Below, one piece after another: positions 1-4,872 of a DNA stretch of 7,043 nucleotides. Location: positions 1 through 7,043 of the forward strand of contig JACQTH010000254.1 of the NCBI GenBank assembly GCA_016210935.1. The letters are read 5' to 3'. A model generated the notes under the pieces. The model did no database searches and was not told the origin of the DNA. It saw only the letters and a program-made list of their open reading frames with translations. Numbering within the stretch: the first letter of the stretch is position 1; each line of letters starts with the position of its first letter. The position numbers and the translations under genes are program-made. This DNA is from Acidobacteriota bacterium. Lineage in GTDB: Bacteria; Acidobacteriota; Vicinamibacteria; Vicinamibacterales; JACQTH01.

Positions 1-1131
1 ATTTACGTCCTGCCGGCCGACGGCAACGGAGCGGAAATCGAACTCGTGCGGACGACCGGTCGCAATTCATCGCCAATCTGGACGGCGGACGGGAATCATG
101 TGCTCTTCAAAAGCGACCGCAACGGAAGCTTTGGGGTGTGGGCCGTCCCTGTCAGCGATGGGAAGGCCGCAGGTCCTGCCGCGCGGGTCATAGCTGTTAA
201 CCTGGCTCCGATTGCCGCAACTCGCACCGGCGCTTCTTACTACCTCACCGGCTCCAACGACGAAAGCGTCTCGATCGTGGAGTCGACGGGGCAACGTGGC
301 GCCTCGGACAGAATCGCCGGCAGCAATCCCATGTGGTCGCCCGACGGAAAATCCATTGCCTTGCTGCGGCAGAATTCGGCTGTCGTCTTCGCAAACAGGT
401 TCGATCTCATCGTCCATTCGCTCGACACGGGCGAGGAAAAGCGTTTTGCTCGCGAGGGAATCCACGGCGCGGCGGTCTGGTATCGTGACGGACGCAGCCT
501 GCTCATTGCGGCCGGTCCGGCGCTCTATCGCGTTGATGTGACGACCGGGGAGTTCACGGAAGTCCTTCCGGCCGTCGCGGATGAATATCGCGGTGACGCA
601 GTGCTCTCGGCAGACGAGAAGACGTTGTATTTTGTCGCACGGTCCGCAACGAAATGGGCGATTGTCGCCGCTGACTTGACGACCCGACAGGAACGTGACG
701 TGCTCGTGCTCGAGAGACCGGTCGCAAGAGACGGACGGAACGTCCGTAGTCTTTTCCTCAGTCCGAACGGCAAGTCGATCGCGTTTGGCTGGCGGGATTA
801 CGACACACAGCTTCAGCACGTTGACTCGGTCGATGTCGATGGCACGCACCACCGTGAGGTGGCGACGATCCCGCAATCGCAGCCGATTGCGTTGTTCGGG
901 TGGTCTCGTGATGGAGGCGCGCTCGAGTTCCTTGATCAGCAAGGCCGCATCATGCGGATGCCCGCGATTGGCGGGACTGCTGACTTCACGGGGGTGAAAC
1001 TTGCCGTCGAGCGATTCGCCGCTGCGCGTCCGAGTCCCGATGGCACGCGGTTCGCCGTGGTCACCAGTGGCGAGGTCTCTGAGCTCTGGGCCATCGATAA
1101 CATTCCGGCGTTGCTGAAGGCGCGGCGCTGA
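1..1131 (+). CDS. PD40/TolB-like beta-propeller protein, 3' part (5' end outside window)
   Basis: The frame is open from base 1 to the TGA at 1129-1131 and gives 376 residues. A GTG at 46 is a possible internal start, but coding continues in frame upstream of it, so the gene most likely begins before the window. The protein shows repeated WD40-like/PD40 blade motifs: SPIWTADG, NPMWSPDGKSIAL, VWYRDGRSLLI, LFLSPNGKSIAFGW, PSPDGTRFAVV. It ends with SELWAIDNIPALLKARR, a usual tail for such proteins. In Acidobacteriota these propellers are often the C-terminal half of Ser/Thr kinases or winged-helix regulators, or secreted TolB-like proteins; which applies here cannot be seen because the N-terminus is missing. 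No catalytic residues are visible and a protein-binding role is inferred from the fold. It lies 47 bases upstream of the chimeric ORF on the same strand. The propeller assignment is firm; the function is unknown. Confidence 0.85.
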   Translation: MYVLPADGNGAEIELVRTTGRNSSPIWTADGNHVLFKSDRNGSFGVWAVPVSDGKAAGPAARVIAVNLAPIAATRTGASYYLTGSNDESVSIVESTGQRGASDRIAGSNPMWSPDGKSIALLRQNSAVVFANRFDLIVHSLDTGEEKRFAREGIHGAAVWYRDGRSLLIAAGPALYRVDVTTGEFTEVLPAVADEYRGDAVLSADEKTLYFVARSATKWAIVAADLTTRQERDVLVLERPVARDGRNVRSLFLSPNGKSIAFGWRDYDTQLQHVDSVDVDGTHHREVATIPQSQPIALFGWSRDGGALEFLDQQGRIMRMPAIGGTADFTGVKLAVERFAAARPSPDGTRFAVVTSGEVSELWAIDNIPALLKARR

Positions 1132-1178
1132 GCGCCTTCTCGCACTGCTTGACGGTGATCTTGCCGTGGTGACTGGAG

Positions 1179-1727
1179 ATGATGGTCGTACTCTTGATCG
1201 CGGCGCTGGCCATTCCACTGGGACTCGATCTCTATATGCCGGTCTCGGTGGAGAACCCGATCACGCCCGAGAAAATCGAACTGGGGCGGCGGTTGTTCAA
1301 CGACCGCCGCCTCTCGCGCGATGGATCGATCGCGTGCGCCTCCTGTCACGATCCGGCGCGTGCGTTCTCGGACGGCCGTCACATCGCGTTCATCGAGCCC
1401 GGAACCGAGACGTCCACGCTGTACGCCATGCCCGTGGATGGCGGACCGAAACGCGAATTGTTCCGAGCCGCAGCGCCGGCGCCTCTGGGGACCGTCGCAG
1501 AATGGACCCGGGACGGGCGCCGTCTGGTCTTCGCCTCCAAGAACACGTACTGGATCATTCCGTCCGGTGGCGGCGCGCCGGTGAGGCTCGAGTTGGAGAA
1601 GATTTCTGCCGCCAACTCGCTCCGCATCCACCCGGACGGCCACCACGCCGCCTTCAACGCGGGATCCAGAACGTCGGAAGTCTGGATGCTCGAGAACTTC
1701 CTTCCGGCCGCGACGACGAAGAAATAG
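1179..1727 (+). CDS. Chimeric ORF: N-terminus of MauG/cytochrome c peroxidase-type protein fused to C-terminus of a PD40 propeller
   Basis: The ORF gives 182 residues starting at ATGATG, with GGAG directly upstream (1175-1178). Residues 1-19 form a hydrophobic signal or anchor segment. Residues 26-67 match the start of di-haem cytochrome c peroxidase/MauG proteins: NPITPEKIELGRRLF, then the haem-binding CASCH at 53-57, then DPARAFSDGR. At residue 67 the homology switches without a frameshift to a PD40 propeller: HIAFIEPG, STLYAMPVDGG, WTRDGRRLVFAS and the tail TSEVWMLENFLPA. Both families carry a 'DGR' at this point (PD40 'SPDGRHIAF', peroxidase 'AFSDGR'), so a deletion through short shared sequence is the simplest origin. 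Everything after the first haem motif of the peroxidase is missing, as are most propeller blades, so neither activity should survive. The stop lies 23 bases before the kinase-receiver start. A misassembly join is the main alternative. I am sure of the two halves, less so that the ORF is a working gene. Confidence 0.75.
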   Translation: MMVVLLIAALAIPLGLDLYMPVSVENPITPEKIELGRRLFNDRRLSRDGSIACASCHDPARAFSDGRHIAFIEPGTETSTLYAMPVDGGPKRELFRAAAPAPLGTVAEWTRDGRRLVFASKNTYWIIPSGGGAPVRLELEKISAANSLRIHPDGHHAAFNAGSRTSEVWMLENFLPAATTKK

Positions 1728-1735
1728 GCGTGAAC

Positions 1736-1740
1736 GGAGG
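1736..1740 (+). promoter_or_regulatory. Ribosome binding site of the kinase-receiver gene
   Basis: GGAGG ends ten bases before the ATG at 1751. It supports this start over the in-frame GTG at 1730, which lies upstream of the site, and over the GTG at 1166, which would overlap the whole chimeric ORF. Confidence 0.7.
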
Positions 1741-1750
1741 ACGCCCCCCA

Positions 1751-2914
1751 ATGCGCATCGAGGCGGAGCGATGGGTCAACGCGCGCCATGAAATCCTTGA
1801 GAAGCTTGGCGAAGGCGGCATGGGTGTCGTCTACAAGGCACGGGACAAACAGCTCGACCGGTTGGTGGCGCTGAAGTTCCTCGCCGCGAACCTGGAGGAG
1901 TCGCGGCAGGCCCACGATCGCTCGATCGACGAAGCGCGCGCGATCGCCGCGCTCAACCATCCGAATGTCGCGACCATCTACGAAATCAGTGAGAGCGCGG
2001 GCGCTCCGGTCCTGATTCTGGAGTACCTGCCCGGTGGGACGCTGCGCTCGCGCATCGCACCGGGCCGCCTTTCCGTGGAGGAGATTGTCGAATACGGGCT
2101 CCAGATCGCCGAAGGATTGGCGCACGCTCACGCACATGGAATCATCCATGGGGACGTGAAACCGGAAAACGTGCTCTTCACCGCAGACGGAACGCTCAAG
2201 ATCACCGACTTCGGCCTGGCCCGGTTCGAGGACGCACGCACGGTGGCCGTGGATCGGACGATCGCAGGCACCCTGAAATACATGGCGCCTGAGTGTCTGG
2301 ATGAGTGGCCAGCCGACTGCGAGACCGACGTCTTCTCCGCGGGGGTCGTGCTGGAGGAGATGGCTGCCGCCGCGGCTGTCCCGGAAACGTTCCGGGAGCT
2401 CGTCGCCCGCGCGACAGCCAGGAACCGCGCGCAACGCTTTCAGTCGATGGAAGAACTGGCAGCCGCGCTGCGGCGGCTCGAACCCACCAAGAATCGCGGG
2501 TGCGAAACGCCGACGATCCTCGTCGTCGAAGACGACGACATCCTGCGTGGTGTGCTGGAAACGGGGCTCGCGGACGAGGGCTACCGTGTGCTGATCGCCG
2601 GCAACGGTCGTGACGCGATACGCCTGGCAGCGGAGGAAGCCCCGCACCTCGTGCTGCTCGACGTGACGTTGCCAGGCCTCAACGGATTCGATGTGTGCCG
2701 CGAGCTGCGGCATCAGGGATTCAACGCACCGATCATGATGGTGACCGGCAAGACCCAGGAGGTCGACCGCGTGGTCGGCCTCGAGATCGGCGCCGACGAC
2801 TATCTGACCAAGCCGTTCGGTCAACGAGAACTGGTGGCCCGGGTCCGGGTGCATCTGCGACGCGCATACGACATGGATGCGTCCCGGCGTTTCTTTCACG
2901 CGGCCCAGCGATAG
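1751..2914 (+). CDS. Ser/Thr protein kinase fused to a response-regulator receiver domain
   Basis: The 387-residue protein has two domains. Residues 12-243 are a Hanks-type kinase: glycine loop GEGGMG (20-25), ATP-binding Lys42 in VALK, helix-C Glu near 61, catalytic loop HGDVKPEN (133-140), DFG (153-155), APE (179-181), Asp193 of helix F. The catalytic loop has Gly in place of Arg (HGD, not HRD), so activation-loop phosphorylation may not be needed. The C-lobe is short: only about seven residues separate DVFSAGVVLEEM from PETFRELV, where most family members have roughly 30-40 including the 'TG..PF' segment. Residues 255-371 are an OmpR/PhoB-like receiver with acidic EDDD (260-263), phospho-acceptor Asp304, Thr332 and Lys354. 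After it come only 16 residues, with no DNA-binding domain, no propeller and no membrane segment, so the protein should be cytoplasmic. A role joining Ser/Thr and two-component signalling is inferred; no histidine kinase is nearby. Confidence 0.92.
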   Translation: MRIEAERWVNARHEILEKLGEGGMGVVYKARDKQLDRLVALKFLAANLEESRQAHDRSIDEARAIAALNHPNVATIYEISESAGAPVLILEYLPGGTLRSRIAPGRLSVEEIVEYGLQIAEGLAHAHAHGIIHGDVKPENVLFTADGTLKITDFGLARFEDARTVAVDRTIAGTLKYMAPECLDEWPADCETDVFSAGVVLEEMAAAAAVPETFRELVARATARNRAQRFQSMEELAAALRRLEPTKNRGCETPTILVVEDDDILRGVLETGLADEGYRVLIAGNGRDAIRLAAEEAPHLVLLDVTLPGLNGFDVCRELRHQGFNAPIMMVTGKTQEVDRVVGLEIGADDYLTKPFGQRELVARVRVHLRRAYDMDASRRFFHAAQR

Positions 2915-3132
2915 CAGGCCTTCCGGTAGATCTTGGTCATCGGAAAGTCATTGACGAGGAAGATTGCGAAGCGCACGTGTCGCGTCTGGGGTAACCGAGC
3001 GAAAGTGGACGTGGTCGGGGCAAGCTCAAGCTAGAAAAGCCATAACGAGCTTCAGACCGCGCGGCTGCGCAGTCGGTCAATCTGCCTCAGCCACGTCACG
3101 ATCTGGTTCCAACCGGGCTTCGTCTGGTCCAC

Positions 3133-3164
3133 CAACCTCCGCTCTGGAATGCACGCGGAGGTTG
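3133..3164. repeat. Perfect 10-bp inverted repeat (hairpin)
   Basis: CAACCTCCGC (3133-3142) and GCGGAGGTTG (3155-3164) are exact reverse complements around a 12-base loop. No T-run follows on either strand, so it is not a standard intrinsic terminator. Confidence 0.6.
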
Positions 3165-3173
3165 CCCTCCGTA

Positions 3174-3200
3174 GCGTTGCGCTGAAATGTACCGCAACGC
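3174..3200. repeat. Perfect 8-bp inverted repeat (hairpin)
   Basis: GCGTTGCG (3174-3181) and CGCAACGC (3193-3200) are exact reverse complements around an 11-base loop. It stands nine bases from the hairpin at 3133-3164 and, read on the minus strand, just after the stop of the relic ending at 3213. It may be a terminator without U-tract or part of a repeat element. Confidence 0.55.
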
Positions 3201-3212
3201 GAAGGTGGACCC

Positions 3213-3413
3213 TCACAACCTCTCCAGAGCTACGGTAGGCAAGCTATTCCTAGCCACTGCGATGGGCGCTCGCGTTGCACATACTGCGCGACATGTCCAA
3301 GTCCAAATGCACCGTGTACGTGCGTCGGAGCGTGCGATCGGCTTCGAACGCTACTTGAAATCCGGATCGGGTTGCGCATTCGCGCACGTCACCTGCAACG
3401 AACGTTCGGTCAT
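3213..3413 (-). pseudogene. Relic resembling a DUF2283-type small protein (putative antitoxin)
   Basis: Read on the minus strand from an ATG at 3413, the frame gives MTERSLQVTCANAQPDPDFK, then an in-frame TAG, then 45 further codons ending at the TGA 3213-3215. The start (MTERSLQVT) and the end (APIAVARNSLPTVALERL) resemble, from memory, small DUF2283-like proteins, which start with a short beta strand and carry a 'G(R/K)PIGIEI...VTLERL' segment. Its ATG overlaps the stop of the preceding minus-strand frame as ATGA, a spacing typical of translationally coupled toxin-antitoxin genes. The conserved middle is poorly preserved and the internal stop makes it non-functional. The family call is tentative. 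Confidence 0.3.
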
Positions 3414-3529
3414 TGGGACACCTCGTACGGCGTCACGACGACCAGCAGCTTGGCATCGACATCAGGCTCCACGATCACGATCCACGGGCGCTACCGGTGC
3501 ACGGCGTGAATTATGAACCGACCCTCGAG
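3410..3529 (-). pseudogene. Relic resembling the C-terminus of a DUF4258-type small protein (putative toxin)
   Basis: The minus strand reads LEGRFIIHAVHR, an in-frame TAG (3491-3493), then RPWIVIVEPDVDAKLLVVVT PYEVSQ and the TGA at 3410-3412. The run of hydrophobic beta-strand residues with a central 'VEPD' and 'LLVVVT.YEV' looks like the end of DUF4258-like small proteins, which often sit directly before a DUF2283-like partner. A second stop (TGA 3530-3532) lies just upstream and I could not follow the N-terminal half with confidence. The ATGA overlap with the next relic supports an ancestral two-gene unit. The family is recalled from pattern, not from a search. Confidence 0.35.
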
Positions 3530-3669
3530 TCACAGAAGGAGAGGTTGCATTCCTGGCACAAGCGTCATCGAAAGACGAAGTGTCACGCTAACCAATTCGC
3601 TCGCAGCGGCACCCGGCAACAGGCAGCGTAGCTCAAACCCACGCTGTCGAGTCACGGCTCGCCGGGGGC

Positions 3670-4044
3670 TCAGTCCCGCCCTCGTCCCGGGGGCAAGACC
3701 GGGCATGGGGCGTTCACCGCGGTCAGGCAGACATTGCGCTCGAAGGTCGTTTGTCCCTGCGGTGCCAGGTTGAGGATGTCGACCGCGGGTACGCCGGGAT
3801 GACTGATGCTCACCTGGATGGCCGGGTTGCCGATGACGGTGTTTCCCCTGACTAATGTCTCGCGCGACCCTGCTCCCAAGATGATTCCGTACGTGTTGCC
3901 AGTCACAACGTTCTCGTCGACTACATTCCCTGTCCCCGCGCCCAGTACGCCGATGCCGAAGTCACTGTCGGCTTCGTTGGCGAGCTCGGTATAGCCATTG
4001 GCGTGTGTTTCATTTAGCCGGACCCGGCTATAGTGTCCGGTGAT
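3670..4044 (-). pseudogene. Severed 3' part of the beta-helix gene, beyond an in-frame TGA
   Basis: These 124 codons follow directly, in the same frame, the TGA at 4045-4047 that ends the upstream ORF. They continue the same fold: RVRLNETHANGY, FGIGVLGAGTGNVVDENVV, TGNTYGIILGAG and RGNTVIGNPAIQV are typical parallel beta-helix coils ('N.V.GN..GI.L'). The tail FERNVCLTAVNAPCPVLPP is a plausible natural C-terminus, and the frame ends at the TGA 3670-3672. An ATG inside this part (3904-3906) has no convincing ribosome binding site, so it is unlikely to be made alone. Reading through the stop would give a 301-codon protein. A point mutation, a sequencing error or stop-codon readthrough would each explain the layout. 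Confidence 0.8.
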
Positions 4045-4575
4045 TCATATGCCGCCACAAAAGAACCCCGCGGCCGCCGAGCCATTCCGTACTGACACGT
4101 TGCCCTCCACGAGGGTCCCGAACGATGTAGAACCGACAAAGATGCCGGAGGCGCAATTGGTCGACGCGGTGATGTCTTGAATCCTCGCGTCCGTGGAGCC
4201 GCTGACGGTGACGCCAAAGCTCCGGAACCGCTGCACGAGACCCGGTCCCCGGACCCCGACATTGCTGCGGCCGCTGGTGTTGATACCGGCCTCAGGTGCG
4301 AACACGGCGCCGCCGCACGCCGTGACGGCATCGGCTTTCCCGGTGATCGTGAAGCCGTTCAGCCGCAGCTCCACGCCGGACGCGCCGAAGGAAAAACACG
4401 GGCTGTTGGTCACGTCGCATGTCACGTCTCCGACCAGGTCGGTATCTTCGACGATGACGTAGGTCCGCGTGAGGACGCCGCTGACGCGATCCTGCGGCCA
4501 TGCCGGCGACTCGAAGGCGACGATGGCTGTCAGCGTCAGAACGCCCAGCATCCACTCATTCCGCAGATTCTTCAT
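4045..4575 (-). CDS. Secreted right-handed parallel beta-helix protein, N-terminal part (prematurely ended)
   Basis: The start at 4575 is favoured over the in-frame ATG at 4599 because GGGAGG (4581-4586) lies five bases before it. The 176-residue product begins with a signal peptide: basic MKNLRNEW, hydrophobic core LGVLTLTAIVA, likely cleavage near residue 27 after PAWPQ. The mature part starts with a beta-strand region and the motif LRLNGFTITG (70-79), then beta-helix coils: SNVGVRGPGLVQRF, GVTVSGSTDARIQDI, GIFVGSTSFGTLVEGNV. Such pectate-lyase-like proteins are exported, and many bind or cut polysaccharides, but no catalytic residues can be assigned here. Cys53/Cys60 and further cysteines could form disulfides. 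Translation stops at TGA 4045-4047 although the same frame continues the helix for 124 codons, so the product would be missing its last coils and may misfold. It is transcribed away from the winged-helix regulator gene. Confidence 0.78.
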   Translation of the reverse strand: MKNLRNEWMLGVLTLTAIVAFESPAWPQDRVSGVLTRTYVIVEDTDLVGDVTCDVTNSPCFSFGASGVELRLNGFTITGKADAVTACGGAVFAPEAGINTSGRSNVGVRGPGLVQRFRSFGVTVSGSTDARIQDITASTNCASGIFVGSTSFGTLVEGNVSVRNGSAAAGFFCGGI

Positions 4576-4580
4576 AGCGT

Positions 4581-4586
4581 CCTCCC
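4581..4586 (-). promoter_or_regulatory. Ribosome binding site of the beta-helix gene
   Basis: On the minus strand this reads GGGAGG, five bases before the ATG at 4575. It decides the start in favour of 4575. Confidence 0.75.
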
Positions 4587-4738
4587 GATTCAGATTCACC
4601 TGACTTCAATGCGCGGCGGCTGCTGTCGCTGAACCTCTGATCGAAATGAGAAATGTTGTAACACCCGTCAGCGAACTCGTTGCATCTGCCGTTCGCATCG
4701 TCCGCGATGCCGGCATGACATGGGGAGGATAGGGCCTG

Positions 4739-4753
4739 TGACCTGCAAGGTCA
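4739..4753. promoter_or_regulatory. 15-bp perfect palindrome, candidate operator
   Basis: TGACCT and AGGTCA are exact inverted half-sites around the spacer GCA. It lies in the divergent intergenic region, about 100 bases upstream of the TATAAT box of the regulator gene and about 165 bases upstream of the beta-helix start. The form fits a dimeric repressor or activator site; the protein that binds is unknown. Confidence 0.4.
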
Positions 4754-4763
4754 ATTCGCGAAA

Positions 4764-4785
4764 GGTTAGTTTTTGGTTAGCGCGG
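4764..4785 (+). promoter_or_regulatory. 11-bp-spaced direct repeat, candidate PhoB-type binding site
   Basis: GGTTAG occurs at 4764-4769 and again at 4775-4780, exactly 11 bases apart, with T-rich DNA between. OmpR/PhoB-family winged-helix domains commonly bind tandem direct repeats of 10-11 bases. The downstream gene encodes such a domain, so autoregulation is a reasonable inference. The repeat is about 57 bases upstream of the TATAAT box. Confidence 0.4.
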
Positions 4786-4795
4786 AACCCGCTAA
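4777..4795. repeat. Inverted repeat TTAGCG/CGCTAA in the promoter region
   Basis: TTAGCG (4777-4782) and CGCTAA (4790-4795) are exact reverse complements around CGGAACC. The flanks GTTTTT (4769-4774) and AAAAAC (4794-4799) extend the symmetry in part. It overlaps the second copy of the GGTTAG direct repeat, so both may belong to one regulatory site. Confidence 0.4.
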
Positions 4796-4836
4796 AAACA
4801 AGAGAGTTAACAGCAAAGCTCCGACGAGTCTTCAAC

Positions 4837-4842
4837 TATAAT
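4837..4842 (+). promoter_or_regulatory. Candidate -10 box (TATAAT) of the winged-helix regulator gene
   Basis: A consensus TATAAT lies 30 bases before the ATG at 4873. No good -35 hexamer is found 16-18 bases upstream; the nearest match, TTAACA at 4807-4812, is 24 bases away, which would suit an activator-dependent promoter. A transcript starting near 4849 would exclude the upstream in-frame ATG at 4720 as the start. Confidence 0.45.
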
Positions 4843-4872
4843 CTGCCGATTCGGCTTGGTGCCGCTAGGAGC

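Larger units (their letters stand above)
3052..3243 (-). pseudogene. Unrecognised minus-strand coding remnant, 63 codons without a clear start
   Basis: Between a TAG at 3244-3246 and the TGA at 3052-3054 this frame stays open. Its last third (RRLVDQTKPGWNQIVTWLRQ and onwards) has almost only G or C at third positions, as expected for coding DNA in this genome, while the competing frames do not. No ATG is present and no ribosome binding site precedes it. It overlaps the end of the DUF2283-like relic. I do not recognise the family; it may be the C-terminal end of a gene truncated by rearrangement. Confidence 0.25.
2915..3669. other. 755-base stretch without an intact gene; degenerate coding relics and hairpins
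   Basis: No plus-strand frame here has a ribosome binding site with a recognisable product. The minus strand carries several short stretches that read like real protein but are broken by stops: the end of a possible DUF4258-like protein (3410-3529), a DUF2283-like relic (3213-3413) and an unrecognised piece with good codon use (3052-3243). Two perfect hairpins lie at 3133-3164 and 3174-3200. I found no tRNA, rRNA, CRISPR or insertion-sequence signature. Best read as a decayed gene region. Confidence 0.6.

Noticed and set aside
67..1218. Long minus-strand ORF of 383 codons opposite the PD40 gene
   Set aside because: Its product is Arg/Asp-rich and without recognisable domains, as expected for the antisense of a GC-rich gene; the plus strand shows clear PD40 repeats.
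1166..1750. In-frame upstream extension of the kinase-receiver ORF from a GTG at 1166
   Set aside because: It overlaps the whole chimeric ORF in another frame, has no recognisable domain, and GGAGG at 1736-1740 supports the ATG at 1751.
1379..2899. Minus-strand ORF of 506 codons opposite the kinase-receiver gene
   Set aside because: It is antisense to a gene with complete kinase and receiver motifs and has no recognisable domain of its own.
2918..2948. Possible terminator after the kinase-receiver gene (CTTCCG ... CGGAAAG)
   Set aside because: The stem needs a bulge, the loop is long and no T-run follows.
2896..3000. Minus-strand frame with a protein-like tail (VRFAIFLVNDFPMTKIYRK)
   Set aside because: It overlaps the end of the kinase-receiver gene, has no start or ribosome binding site, and I cannot place it in a family; a chance open frame is as likely.
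2964..3516. Plus-strand ORFs of 73 and 109 codons in the gene-poor region
   Set aside because: No ribosome binding sites and Arg/Ala/Ser-rich, feature-poor products; they run antisense to better minus-strand relics.
3040..3640. Integron attC-like appearance (GCCATAACGAGC at 3039-3050; GCTAACCAATTCGCT at 3588-3602)
   Set aside because: Neither has a matching RYYYAAC/GTTRRRY pair at the right distance, and no integrase gene is in the window.
4720..4872. Upstream start of the winged-helix regulator at ATG 4720
   Set aside because: The extra 51 codons read through AT-rich promoter-like sequence with a TATAAT box and direct repeats, and family homology begins only after 4873.
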